Part shown: positions 1 to 8,420 of the stretch, in pieces
Numbering within the stretch: the stretch's first letter is position 1
Layout of the letters: each line of letters opens with the position of its first letter
Assembly (NCBI GenBank): GCA_019637975.1
Contig: JAHBUR010000029.1
Coordinates: 1 to 50,636 of the forward strand
Source of the DNA: Bacteroidota bacterium
GTDB lineage: Bacteria > Bacteroidota > Ignavibacteria > UBA10030 > UBA6906
Length of the DNA stretch: 50,636 nucleotides
Direction of reading: 5' to 3'
The notes under the pieces: generated by a model
The model's input: the letters and a program-made list of their open reading frames with translations, nothing else
Database searches by the model: none
What the model was told of the DNA's origin: nothing
Program-made: the position numbers and the translations under genes

Positions 1-226
1 TGTTGCGCCGGAGTTCGAACACTTCCTCCTTCGCTTCTTTGATATTCTTGCAGATGCCCGTCCCGACTTCGATCACCGATTGATGCATTTCCGGCTTCAC
101 ACGTTCTTGCAGGCGCAACTTTCCTTTGGCAATAATCTCGGCATTAATATGCGAGCGCAGGTCGCGCGTAATCGGATCAATCGTCTGAAATTCTTCTTCA
201 ATCCCCAGCGTGAAACTTGGCCGCAT
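1..226 (-). CDS. GCS2-family carboxylate-amine ligase (YbdK type), partial
   Basis: Only the first 75 residues are present; the rest lies beyond base 1. The translation opens MRPSFTLGIEEEFQTIDP, where the LGIEEEF motif is the hallmark of the glutamate-cysteine ligase family 2 (GCS2, YbdK-like) N-terminus; GIEEE residues bind metal and substrate in that family. These enzymes make an ATP-dependent amide or gamma-glutamyl bond. The ATG lies 21 bases after the stop of the ATP-grasp gene upstream, so the two are probably co-transcribed and may act in one pathway. The substrate cannot be told from this fragment; glutamate-cysteine ligase activity is only one option. Confidence 0.85.
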   Translation of the reverse strand, partial: MRPSFTLGIEEEFQTIDPITRDLRSHINAEIIAKGKLRLQERVKPEMHQSVIEVGTGICKNIKEAKEEVFELRRN

Positions 227-247
227 GGTCGTCTCTGCTTTCTTGCG

Positions 248-1228
248 CTACTTGGTGGATGTTTTCGAGGATGATTTCTTTGATTGCTTCTTGTCGGAAA
301 CGCCATTCAGAAAAGTTGCCCAACGGTATTCTGTTACCTCTCGGTTATTGTTGAGCGCAGTCTTGATGGCAAGCTCGGCCATGGCGTTGACAATCCAGGT
401 GAAATTCTCCGCACCGACAGAGTAGTAATCAGCGTCAGGCGCGGGGTTCAAAAAATCAATTGCGTAGGGAATGCCGTCGCGCACAGCAAACTCCAGAGTA
501 TTCATGTCGTATCCCAACGCCCGGCAAATCGTCAGACAATCCTTGATGATGCGACGTTCAAGTTCAGGCGCGGGTGGAACGTTCGGAAGAACGTAGCGCA
601 TTTCGTGCGGTTGCTTCGGGTCGTAGCGCATGATGTGGACTTTCTCCTGCCCGATGCAATAACAACGGTAGTACTCTTCAAACTCAATCCCCTCTTGCAG
701 CGTCATGACGAGGTCAGCGGTTTGGTGATAGAAGTGGAAGAAATCTCCTTCATTGTGACATTTGTACACGTGCTTCCATCCGCCGCCGCTGTACGGTTTG
801 AGAAATGCAGGGAAGCCGACATACTCGAACACCTCTTTCCACTCCAGCGGATAGCGGAGATTGCGAAATGACTGGGTTGTGGTTTCAGGAGGATGTTTGT
901 ATGACGGCAACAAGACGGTCTTTGGAATTGCAATGCCGATCTTCGACATCAACGCGTAGTTGAAAAACTTGTCGTCGGCACTCCACCAGAACGGGTTATT
1001 GATGACCGCCGTCCCATGAATCATCGCGTTCTTCAGATACGCCCGATAGTACGGGACATCCTGCGAGATGCGATCGACGATCACATCATATTTCTCGGGT
1101 GCCGCCATCTTTGTAATGCCTACGTCAACAAATTCGGCAACGACTCCCTGATTCATTTCATTGATACGTGCAACCACTGCACCGGGAAAGGTATTCTCCA
1201 TCCCGAAGAGAAAACCGACGCATTTCAT
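248..1228 (-). CDS. ATP-grasp ligase (RimK / glutathione-synthetase-like)
   Basis: A 326-residue soluble protein. An ATP-grasp core is visible: FPAFLKPYSGGGWKHVYK has the nucleotide-binding Lys144 and a glycine loop at 148-150, and the metal-binding end of the fold is seen as E247 and IDFLNPAPD with D258 and N261. Proteins of this shape join a carboxylate to an amine using ATP through an acyl-phosphate. The C-terminus is a Lys/Ser-rich tail. A GGAG ribosome site precedes the ATG. It sits directly before a GCS2-type ligase, suggesting two successive ATP-dependent ligations. Substrates are unknown; glutathione-like, gamma-glutamyl or protein-modifying chemistry are all possible. Confidence 0.8.
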   Translation of the reverse strand: MKCVGFLFGMENTFPGAVVARINEMNQGVVAEFVDVGITKMAAPEKYDVIVDRISQDVPYYRAYLKNAMIHGTAVINNPFWWSADDKFFNYALMSKIGIAIPKTVLLPSYKHPPETTTQSFRNLRYPLEWKEVFEYVGFPAFLKPYSGGGWKHVYKCHNEGDFFHFYHQTADLVMTLQEGIEFEEYYRCYCIGQEKVHIMRYDPKQPHEMRYVLPNVPPAPELERRIIKDCLTICRALGYDMNTLEFAVRDGIPYAIDFLNPAPDADYYSVGAENFTWIVNAMAELAIKTALNNNREVTEYRWATFLNGVSDKKQSKKSSSKTSTK

Positions 1229-1442
1229 GCTGACTCCAAATTGTAGTGTGTATAGCTCACCGGATGCACCCGGCGGGCAATATCGATGAGACTTGACCAG
1301 AGATCGTGAAGGAGCTCACTTCGAGGGAAGAAAAATTCCGCAACCTGTCAAAAGTCGAAGGTATGATAGGGAAAACACTGTTGAGTGTCAAGCAACACGA
1401 ATCGCTCGAAAAACGGGTTTGGGACTCTTCAATGAGCCTTTT

Positions 1443-1766
1443 TCAGGCCGCGTCTTCGACCACAACGGCGGTTCCGTACGCCAGTATCTCCGCCGCATTT
1501 GCCATGATGTAGCTTGTCGAAAAGCGGACGTCAACTATCGCATTTGCGCCCAACTCGGTTGCCTGTGCCACCATTCTGTCCAGAGACTGGTCGCGGGATT
1601 CACCCAGTAGCTTGGTGTATTCTTCTATCTCTCCACCAAAGATATTCTTGAATAGGGCGACAATGTCCTTCCCGATGTGGCGGGCACGAATGGTGTTCCC
1701 GCGAACAATCCCGATCGTGCGGACAATTTGTTTTCCGGCTATCTCACCTGCGGTTGCAATGATCAT
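1443..1766 (-). CDS. YbjQ / UPF0145 family protein
   Basis: A 107-residue protein of the normal length for the YbjQ (UPF0145, 'heavy-metal-binding domain') family. Family signatures are present: GEIAGKQIVRTIGIVRGNTI near the N-terminus, then the long helix ending RMVAQATELGANAIVDVRF and the closing strand GTAVVVE. Members form small oligomers and their function is not established. The ATG overlaps the stop of the anti-sigma-like gene as ATGA, so it is translated from the same mRNA as the ECF sigma factor upstream. That linkage suggests an envelope or stress role, which is inference. Confidence 0.88.
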   Translation of the reverse strand: MIIATAGEIAGKQIVRTIGIVRGNTIRARHIGKDIVALFKNIFGGEIEEYTKLLGESRDQSLDRMVAQATELGANAIVDVRFSTSYIMANAAEILAYGTAVVVEDAA

Positions 1767-2230
1767 CTGATGACCTTTCTATATTTGTCGGATTTTCTTG
1801 AGATCAGTTGCTCGCGGAGAACGGACACCAGCAACACGGCCAATCCCAACGATGCAGCGGCTACGCCGATAGTCACATACAGCGGCACATCGGTATCTCT
1901 GAGCAGACCATTGATAAGAACTTTCACCATCCATTGATGAATCGCAAAGCCTGCAAGCAACGTTGCGCCGACGGTTATCAGCAGCCATGCAAACCCCCGT
2001 TCCATTCTTGCATATACGCCCGCCCAGTAACGATCCCAGGTTTCTTCCGGTGGTTTTTTGAATTCCATCTCCATTGTCATCTCCTTCAATCTTTTCATTG
2101 TTGTCAGTTCCTTTTGTAGCGCGGGATGTGCCGCAAGCAGTTTCTGCAGTTCGTTGTTTTCCTTCCGCGTCAGGTCGCCATCAACCGCTTTTGCAAGCAG
2201 CGTGTGTTCGTATTCGGTCAGTTCCTTCAT
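1763..2230 (-). CDS. membrane anti-sigma-factor-like protein
   Basis: 155 residues. I start at the ATG at 2230, because it shares its A with the sigma factor's TGA (TGATG) and has GGAAAGGG just upstream. The N-terminal 70 residues are soluble and helical (MKELTEYEHTLLAKAVDGDL...), followed by the WDRYWAGVYARMERG segment often seen before the membrane helix of anti-sigma proteins, then two hydrophobic helices (about 75-97 and 110-133) and a basic tail. No zinc-finger His-Cys-Cys motif is seen. Position and topology suggest it tethers and restrains the co-transcribed ECF sigma factor; this is inferred from context, not from a diagnostic motif. Confidence 0.7.
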   Translation of the reverse strand: MKELTEYEHTLLAKAVDGDLTRKENNELQKLLAAHPALQKELTTMKRLKEMTMEMEFKKPPEETWDRYWAGVYARMERGFAWLLITVGATLLAGFAIHQWMVKVLINGLLRDTDVPLYVTIGVAAASLGLAVLLVSVLREQLISRKSDKYRKVIR

Positions 2231-2787
2231 CACAATGCCCTTTCCAATTGGCTGCGTAATCGCTTTCGAGCATAGTACAATCTCGACATCACTGTCCCGA
2301 CGGGACATTCCAGCAATTCAGCAAGCGTTGCGTACGGAGTATCGAGCATATCCCGTGCAACAATCAGCGAACGGTCATCAGGGGCAAGTCGCCACAACGC
2401 CTCCCACACGGATTTTCGTGTCTCCTTCAATTGCATCTGTGTCTCAGCATGAGGCTCGTCCGACTGAACCTCATCCAGCTCACCGGCAATCAACGACATG
2501 GAGACTGCTGCTCCTTTCCGGCTGCGTAACATGTTCAGACAATGATTCCTGAGAATTTGATAGTACCATGTATAGAATCGTTTTCCGCTTTCAAATGTGT
2601 CAATTGCCCGGAAAGCTTTGACAAATGCTTCCTGCGAGGCATCAAGCGCATCCTCATGCGAGCCCACAAATCCGAGCGCCGCATAATATGCTTGCTTCAT
2701 GTATTTCTTTACGAGGTAACCGAATGCCTCCTTGTCCCCCGCCCGGCACCGGCGAATCCATTCGGTTTCCTGATCGTCGTTCTGCAT
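2230..2787 (-). CDS. ECF-type RNA polymerase sigma factor
   Basis: 185 residues from the chosen start at MQNDDQETEW; an in-frame upstream extension lacks family character. Sigma region 2 is clear (EAFGYLVKKYMKQAYYAALG, then DALDASQEAFVKAFRAI and FYTWYYQILRNHCLN), and region 4 has the helix-turn-helix TLAELLECPVGTVMSRLYYA. ECF factors direct RNA polymerase to a small regulon and are normally held by an anti-sigma factor. The next gene overlaps it by one base and encodes a membrane protein that fits that role. A TTGAAT/TATCAT pair lies in the upstream gap but the spacing is 18, so the promoter is uncertain. Confidence 0.93.
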   Translation of the reverse strand: MQNDDQETEWIRRCRAGDKEAFGYLVKKYMKQAYYAALGFVGSHEDALDASQEAFVKAFRAIDTFESGKRFYTWYYQILRNHCLNMLRSRKGAAVSMSLIAGELDEVQSDEPHAETQMQLKETRKSVWEALWRLAPDDRSLIVARDMLDTPYATLAELLECPVGTVMSRLYYARKRLRSQLERAL

Positions 2788-2991
2788 TGATGTTCCGTTT
2801 CTACTGTATGATACACACAATCCGGCAGTTTATTCAATCTCACACAAGAATTTTCCGTCGCCGGATATTGTGAGTATGCGATGTGAGGGGGTTCACGGCT
2901 CCGCCCGATCCATTTGCCCTTTCAGCGGCTTCGTCGTACATTGTCTACCAACAAATTGCAAACAGCCCTTTGGAAGCGGATACCGACCATC

Positions 2992-4848
2992 ATGTCTATT
3001 GAACGATTTCATACAGCCGGAGTCGCCGACTACTCACTTGAACGCGACAGAATAAAAATCCCCGACGACTTCAGGTGGGATCTCACAGCCATCTATCCTG
3101 ATGATGCAGCATGGAAGAACGCAAAACAGCGTTTCATTGCAGAGTTGCCGGAGTTTGAACGCTATCGCGGAACACTGACTGAGTCGGCACAGACGTTGTT
3201 TGCCTGTCTCGATCTTGCAAGCAGGTTGGGGAAAGAATACACCCGCCTGTATTGCTACGCCAGCATGAACTCCGACCTTGACACACGCAATGCGGCTTAT
3301 CTCGGGATGGAACAAGAAATGAGCGCTTTGGGGGCGGACTTCGGTGCAAAGTCGTCGTTCATTGAACCCGAAATCCTGAAAGTCGACAAGTCAACGATCG
3401 ACGCGTTCATCGCACGTGAGCCGAAGCTGGAGATCTACCGACATAATCTGTATGACACGCTCCGCAGGAAAGAGCATACCGGAAGCGAGGGGGAAGAGAA
3501 GATCATCGCCGATGCCGGACTCATGTCCGATGCCCCGGGAAGTGTGTACAATATTTTCTCGAACGCCGACTTTCCGTTTCCCGAAATCGAGTTACACGAC
3601 GGCAAGAAGGTAAAGCTTGATCAATCGGCGTTTGCGTTGCACAAAAGCGATGCCCATCGTGAGGATCGCAAGAAGATATTCGCCGCATACTTCGGCAAGC
3701 TGAATGAATTCCGCCGGACATTCGGGACGAACCTGTTCGCTGAAATCAAGAAGAACATGTTCTTCATGCGTGCCCGCAAATATCCTTCGTGTCTCGAACA
3801 CGCTCTCGACGGCGGGAACATCCCCGTTGCGGTGTACAAAGGACTGATCGAAAATGTCAACGCCAATCTCGACACCTTTCACCGTTATCTGAGCCTTCGC
3901 AAGAAACTGTTGGGCGTTAACGAACTGCATTACTACGATCTGTACGCCCCGCTTGTCAAGGATATCGATCTCAAATACCAATACGACGAGGCATGGAAAC
4001 ATGTTCTTGCTTCTCTAACTCCGTTGGGCGGCGAGTATATCAGTGTCTCACGGAAATGTTTCGACGAACGGTGGGTTGATGTGTTTCCGAACGAGGGAAA
4101 ACGTTCCGGCGCCTACAGCAACGGCGCCGTGTATGATGTTCATCCGTACATCCTGCTTAACTACAACGGCAAATACGACGACGTCAGCACGCTGACGCAT
4201 GAACTCGGGCATACGATGCACAGCTATTTCTCCAACAAGCATCAACCGTACCCGACCTCGCATTATTCCATTTTTGTGGCGGAAGTTGCGTCGACCTTCA
4301 ATGAAGCGCTGCTGATGGACTATATGCTGAAAACGATTTCGGACCCCGACATTCGATTGTCGCTGCTGGGCAACTATCTGGACGGTATCCGAGGTACGGT
4401 ATTCCGTCAGGTTCAATTCTCGGAGTTCGAGCTCGCGGTTCATGAGCGGGCGGAAAGAGGCGAGGCATTGACCGGCGATGCATTCAGCGAGTTGTATGAC
4501 TCGATTGCCAAGCGCTACTACGGTCACGACAAAGGTGTTTGTGTAGTCGATGACATGATGCCCATTGAGTGGGCACACATTCCGCATTTCTATTATCACT
4601 TCTATGTGTATCAGTACGCTACGTCGTTTACCGCTTCCGCTGCGCTCTCCGAACAAATCCTTGCCGGCGACATCGAAACAACGAAACGGTACATGCAATT
4701 GCTTTCCTCCGGCGGGTCGGACTACCCGATCGCGTTGTTGAAGAAGGCAGGTATCGACATGACTACATCCCTTCCTTTCGATCTTACAATAAAAAAGATG
4801 AACCGCGTAATGGATGAGATCGAACAGATTCTCGGAAAGAAGTCGTAA
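2992..4848 (+). CDS. pepF: oligoendopeptidase F-like M3 metallopeptidase (cytoplasmic form)
   Basis: 618 residues from the ATG at 2992 (MSIERFHTAG); an upstream TTG start is possible but weaker. The zinc motif LTHELGHTMHSYF places HExxH at about residue 403, with the third ligand in AEVASTFNEALL about 25 residues later. The layout (long helical N-terminal PepF domain, then the M3 catalytic domain) and length match oligopeptidase F, which cuts short peptides inside the cell. No signal peptide. It is followed by a hairpin terminator and then by a close paralogue carrying a signal peptide, a tandem duplication with divergence of location. Confidence 0.93.
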   Translation: MSIERFHTAGVADYSLERDRIKIPDDFRWDLTAIYPDDAAWKNAKQRFIAELPEFERYRGTLTESAQTLFACLDLASRLGKEYTRLYCYASMNSDLDTRNAAYLGMEQEMSALGADFGAKSSFIEPEILKVDKSTIDAFIAREPKLEIYRHNLYDTLRRKEHTGSEGEEKIIADAGLMSDAPGSVYNIFSNADFPFPEIELHDGKKVKLDQSAFALHKSDAHREDRKKIFAAYFGKLNEFRRTFGTNLFAEIKKNMFFMRARKYPSCLEHALDGGNIPVAVYKGLIENVNANLDTFHRYLSLRKKLLGVNELHYYDLYAPLVKDIDLKYQYDEAWKHVLASLTPLGGEYISVSRKCFDERWVDVFPNEGKRSGAYSNGAVYDVHPYILLNYNGKYDDVSTLTHELGHTMHSYFSNKHQPYPTSHYSIFVAEVASTFNEALLMDYMLKTISDPDIRLSLLGNYLDGIRGTVFRQVQFSEFELAVHERAERGEALTGDAFSELYDSIAKRYYGHDKGVCVVDDMMPIEWAHIPHFYYHFYVYQYATSFTASAALSEQILAGDIETTKRYMQLLSSGGSDYPIALLKKAGIDMTTSLPFDLTIKKMNRVMDEIEQILGKKS

Positions 4849-4872
4849 CCCGCAAGCACAGAAATCTTGCAG

Positions 4873-4896
4873 AAAAGGGCCTCTCAAGGCCTTTTT
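4873..4896 (+). terminator. rho-independent terminator after pepF
   Basis: A 10-pair stem (AAAAGGGCCT with AGGCCTTTTT, one G-T pair) closes a CTCA loop and runs into a T-tract, 24 bases after the first oligoendopeptidase stop. It suggests that the two tandem peptidase genes are transcribed separately. Confidence 0.8.
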
Positions 4897-5006
4897 CATT
4901 GTTTCTATTTCGCAACCATCACGGCGATTCATTCGTATAAGAGGCGGCGTTATTTTCTCATCCCTGTGGTCTCCGACAATAATCCACTACACAGAAAGGC
5001 TTCACT

Positions 5007-6881
5007 ATGCGACGTTCTACACTAATCTTCATTTTGCTCTCCACGGTATTTCTTTACGGCTTCGCTCAGGAACGCGACCGGGGAAAAGTTCCGGACAAAT
5101 GGAAATGGAATCTCACCGACCTGTATTCCTCGGACGACGCATGGAAACAAGCACGTGAACGTTTTTCGGGGGAGTATCCGAACGTTGAACAGTTCAAAGG
5201 CACTCTCTCTTCGTCGGCGCAACAACTCCTCAAATGTCTTGACTTCACATTCAATCTTGCGAAGGAGTTCAACCGACTGTATATCTACGCTCACCTGAAT
5301 TCCGATCTCGATACACGCAACTCGAAGTACTTGGCAATGGTGCAGGAAATGGGACAGCTCGGGGCAGACATGGGAGCCAAATCGGCATACATCGAACCCG
5401 AAGTCCTTGCTATTGATCCTGCTACGATTGCGTCATGGGTGAAGCAGGAAAAAGGCCTCGCTGTGTACCGCCAATACCTCGACGATATTCTCCGCCGGAA
5501 AGCGCACACGGGAACAGAGGGTGAAGAGAAGATTCTTGCCGATGCGAGCTTGCTTTCCGATGCAGCGTCCAACACATACGGCATCTTCACGAATGCGGAC
5601 TTCCCCTACCCTGAGGTTCAACTGAGTGACGGCAAGACGGTAAAAATCGACAAGGCTTCATTCGAGTTGTACAGGGCAGGAACGAACCGGGCGGACAGGG
5701 CCATTGTATTCAGGAAGTTCTTCGACACGATCAATCAGTATCGTGGAACGTTCGGCACGATGATGTACGGCGAAGTGAAGAAGAACATGTTCTACGCGAA
5801 AGCGTCGAAGTACAACAACGCCATGGAACGGGCGTTGAACGGGGCAAACATTCCTGTTCAAGTGTACACAAGTCTTGTCGAGAACGTCAACAACAATTTA
5901 CGCACACTGCACCGCTATCTGAATCTCCGCAAACGAATGCTCAGCCTCGACACATTGCATTATTACGATTTGTATGCGCCGCTGCTGGCGAACGTCGATC
6001 TTTCCTACACGCCGGAAGAGGCTGAAAGACTTGTGCTTGCCTCGCTTGCCCCGCTCGGCAAAGAGTATGTAACTGTTGTGCAGAAAGCGATGAACGAGCG
6101 TTGGATCGACCTGTATCCGACGGAGGGCAAACGATCGGGAGCGTATTCGCAAGGCGGGGCATACGACGTTCATCCGTATATGCTTTTGAACTACAACGGA
6201 AAGTACATCGACGTTCGAACGCTGACGCATGAGTTGGGCCATACAATGCAAAGCTATCTTTCAAACAAGGCGCGGCCGTTTCCGACCGCGGGCTATCCGA
6301 TCTTCACCGCCGAAGTTGCCTCGACATTTAACGAGGCATTGCTGAACGACTACATGCTGAAGACAATCAAGGATGACAATGTCCGTCTTTCCATTCTCGG
6401 CAGTTATGTGGAAGGAATGAAAGGAACATTCTTCCGGCAGGCGCAGTTCGCCGAATTCGAAATGCGCATACATGAATTGGCCGAGAAGGGCGAATCGTTG
6501 ACGGGCGATAAGCTGAACCAACTGTATCTTGATCTGACACGCAAATACTACGGACACGACAAAGGCGTTTGCGTCGTCGGAGATGAGATCAAAGCAGAAT
6601 GGATGTACATCCCCCATTTCTACTACAACTTCTACGTATACCAATACGCCACTTCGTTTACGGCCTCTGCTGCACTCGTCGAGCCGGTACTGGCAGGCGA
6701 CAAGCAAGCAACAAAGCGGTACATGGATTTTCTTTCGGCAGGTAGTTCGGACTATGCAATCAATCTGCTGAAGAAGGCCGGCGTGGATATGACGACATCC
6801 CAGCCATTCACCATCACGATGAACAAGATGAACAAAGTGATGGATGAAATGGAGAAGCTGTTGACGAAGATGAAGAGGTAG
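5007..6881 (+). CDS. pepF: secreted oligoendopeptidase F-like M3 metallopeptidase
   Basis: 624 residues. The first 20 residues (MRRSTLIFILLSTVFLYGFA) are a Sec signal peptide ending before QERDRG, which the upstream paralogue lacks. The mature part aligns with the neighbour nearly end to end: WNLTDLY, DLDTRN, EGEEKI, NYNGKY, LTHELGHTMQSYL (HExxH at about 408) and AEVASTFNEALL are shared. It is therefore a zinc oligopeptidase predicted to work in the periplasm or outside, perhaps degrading imported peptides before uptake. The start is fixed by the signal peptide. The next gene is convergent, only 30 bases away. Confidence 0.93.
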   Translation: MRRSTLIFILLSTVFLYGFAQERDRGKVPDKWKWNLTDLYSSDDAWKQARERFSGEYPNVEQFKGTLSSSAQQLLKCLDFTFNLAKEFNRLYIYAHLNSDLDTRNSKYLAMVQEMGQLGADMGAKSAYIEPEVLAIDPATIASWVKQEKGLAVYRQYLDDILRRKAHTGTEGEEKILADASLLSDAASNTYGIFTNADFPYPEVQLSDGKTVKIDKASFELYRAGTNRADRAIVFRKFFDTINQYRGTFGTMMYGEVKKNMFYAKASKYNNAMERALNGANIPVQVYTSLVENVNNNLRTLHRYLNLRKRMLSLDTLHYYDLYAPLLANVDLSYTPEEAERLVLASLAPLGKEYVTVVQKAMNERWIDLYPTEGKRSGAYSQGGAYDVHPYMLLNYNGKYIDVRTLTHELGHTMQSYLSNKARPFPTAGYPIFTAEVASTFNEALLNDYMLKTIKDDNVRLSILGSYVEGMKGTFFRQAQFAEFEMRIHELAEKGESLTGDKLNQLYLDLTRKYYGHDKGVCVVGDEIKAEWMYIPHFYYNFYVYQYATSFTASAALVEPVLAGDKQATKRYMDFLSAGSSDYAINLLKKAGVDMTTSQPFTITMNKMNKVMDEMEKLLTKMKR

Positions 6882-6911
6882 CTAAACACAACAAGGCTCA
6901 TTGGTCAATAA

Positions 6912-7535
6912 TCACCTGAGTATTTTGGGGGATTGCTGACCAGTGGGCCGGTCTTCACCTACGAACTTGACATACCACCTATCGCCGTCATCAGAGACAA
7001 AGAATAGATCTTCCTCGCCAACCTGCCAGCGTTTCATCGTTTCTCTTGTTTGATTCCTTTTCCACCATCGCGGATGCAACTCGGACACGTGAACGACAAT
7101 GACATCCGGCTCAACATCTGTGAACATTGGATAGTAGGGTGAGAACTTGAATTCTCCCGGCTTCCAGATAGCCAGTGCATCGCCTTCAGGATCGAACGAC
7201 ACCCGCGTCACTTTGCGTTCCGAAGACATTGAATTCAGCTTTTCCACCAGACGGCTACGTTCGCTCCCGCTAATATACGTCCCCGCGGGATCCATGGTCA
7301 TTCCGATCCAGCGTATACTGTCCGGATATCGCGTCGGGCTGGAAATGAATCCCAATCCGTGAGCCCATACTATCAATAGTCCGCACGTTAGCGCAACCCA
7401 GCCGTACCTGGCAATCAGGCGGACATCAATTCGTTGTAGCGTCTCGTGTACCATTCCGACCAGGGCCGTCATCAAAATAAGGGCCGCAACGGCAACGTAT
7501 ATGTGGTACCACATTTCAAGTCCTACAACCTGCAC
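6912..7535 (-). CDS. C-terminal part of a split GT-C-like membrane glycosyltransferase
   Basis: 207 residues if read from a GTG at 7535, in a frame different from the upstream reading frame that it overlaps by 20 bases. Two hydrophobic helices (near residues 8-27 and 44-64) are followed by a soluble domain rich in Trp and charged residues (HVSELHPRWWKRN). This helices-then-periplasmic-domain arrangement is how GT39/GT-C enzymes usually end, while the upstream frame ends abruptly just before such helices. I read the two as one gene broken by a frameshift (real or a sequencing error), not as two genes. The GTG has an in-frame TGA two codons upstream. Confidence 0.6.
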   Translation of the reverse strand: MQVVGLEMWYHIYVAVAALILMTALVGMVHETLQRIDVRLIARYGWVALTCGLLIVWAHGLGFISSPTRYPDSIRWIGMTMDPAGTYISGSERSRLVEKLNSMSSERKVTRVSFDPEGDALAIWKPGEFKFSPYYPMFTDVEPDVIVVHVSELHPRWWKRNQTRETMKRWQVGEEDLFFVSDDGDRWYVKFVGEDRPTGQQSPKILR

Positions 7536-8412
7536 CCATCAATGAAATCGCCCCGAACATCAGTACCGGGAATTTGGAGGGAAAGAATTTTGCCGACGTG
7601 CCAAGGGCTATGGGATATGCAACTGCCAATGATCTCGTCAACGGATCATCGAAGAGGCGTTGCAGGATATTGCGGGACACTTTTCTTTCAATTTGAAACT
7701 GCATATCCGCGAGAAACCCGGTCCAATGCTCCATCACGTACAGCATATACAACACGAAGCACCCCAGCACGATGAGGATGGACAACGACTCACTCACAGA
7801 CGGAAATTGCAAATACTTCCTCTGCTTCACCCACACATATCCAAGAGCAGCAACAACGAAAATCAATCCATACGGATGAACGAGAGGCGTTATCAGCAGT
7901 ACGGCAAGACTGAAATACTTCTTGCCGCGCAACAGTAAGTACCATCCCCAACACACCCAACAAAGGGCCATCGCATCCATGCGTGCCGTGTTCCCTGCTA
8001 CAATGAAGTTGGAGGCAAGAAGGAACATCGAGGCAAACGTAACGACAATCCAAATCGGGGCCGTGCTTTGTAGCAGACGCAGGAGGCCGATATAGAGCAG
8101 AATCGTGCACACCCAGGAAATGTCACGAACAAATTCCAACGAGTACGGAACGACCTTTAGTACACCGCCCAGCACGAGGGAATACGCAGGAGGCATCCAC
8201 ATAAGATGACGTTCAGGGTTCACTTCAGGCGTAAACAGTGTGTTGTGTTGGGCAATATTTACTGCAGGGAAGACAAACAGGCATTCATCCGCCCAAGGGA
8301 TGGGCAGACCTAAACCCGCAGTTCGATGAAGAGACCACGAAGAGACAATAACGACAACAATGGATGCAACAAGAAGTCCTCTGGAGCGCAATAGGTCGAG
8401 AAGGTCTTTCAT
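7516..8412 (-). CDS. N-terminal part of a GT-C-like membrane glycosyltransferase (frameshifted)
   Basis: 298 residues from MKDLLDLLRSRG, an integral membrane protein with about eight hydrophobic helices. The first outer loop has PWADECLFVFPA with an acidic pair (D42-E43), the position where GT-C polyprenyl-sugar transferases keep their catalytic acid, followed by WMPPAYSLVLGG. Such enzymes move a sugar from a lipid-linked donor on the outer face of the inner membrane. The frame stops at GAGCRT, and the rest of the fold continues in another frame (6912-7535). The start lies 8 bases after the cyclase stop, so it probably ends a LOG-cyclase-glycosyltransferase transcript. No strong ribosome site is visible. 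The acceptor is unknown. Confidence 0.65.
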   Translation of the reverse strand: MKDLLDLLRSRGLLVASIVVVIVSSWSLHRTAGLGLPIPWADECLFVFPAVNIAQHNTLFTPEVNPERHLMWMPPAYSLVLGGVLKVVPYSLEFVRDISWVCTILLYIGLLRLLQSTAPIWIVVTFASMFLLASNFIVAGNTARMDAMALCWVCWGWYLLLRGKKYFSLAVLLITPLVHPYGLIFVVAALGYVWVKQRKYLQFPSVSESLSILIVLGCFVLYMLYVMEHWTGFLADMQFQIERKVSRNILQRLFDDPLTRSLAVAYPIALGTSAKFFPSKFPVLMFGAISLMGAGCRT

Positions 8413-8420
8413 GGAAGGCG

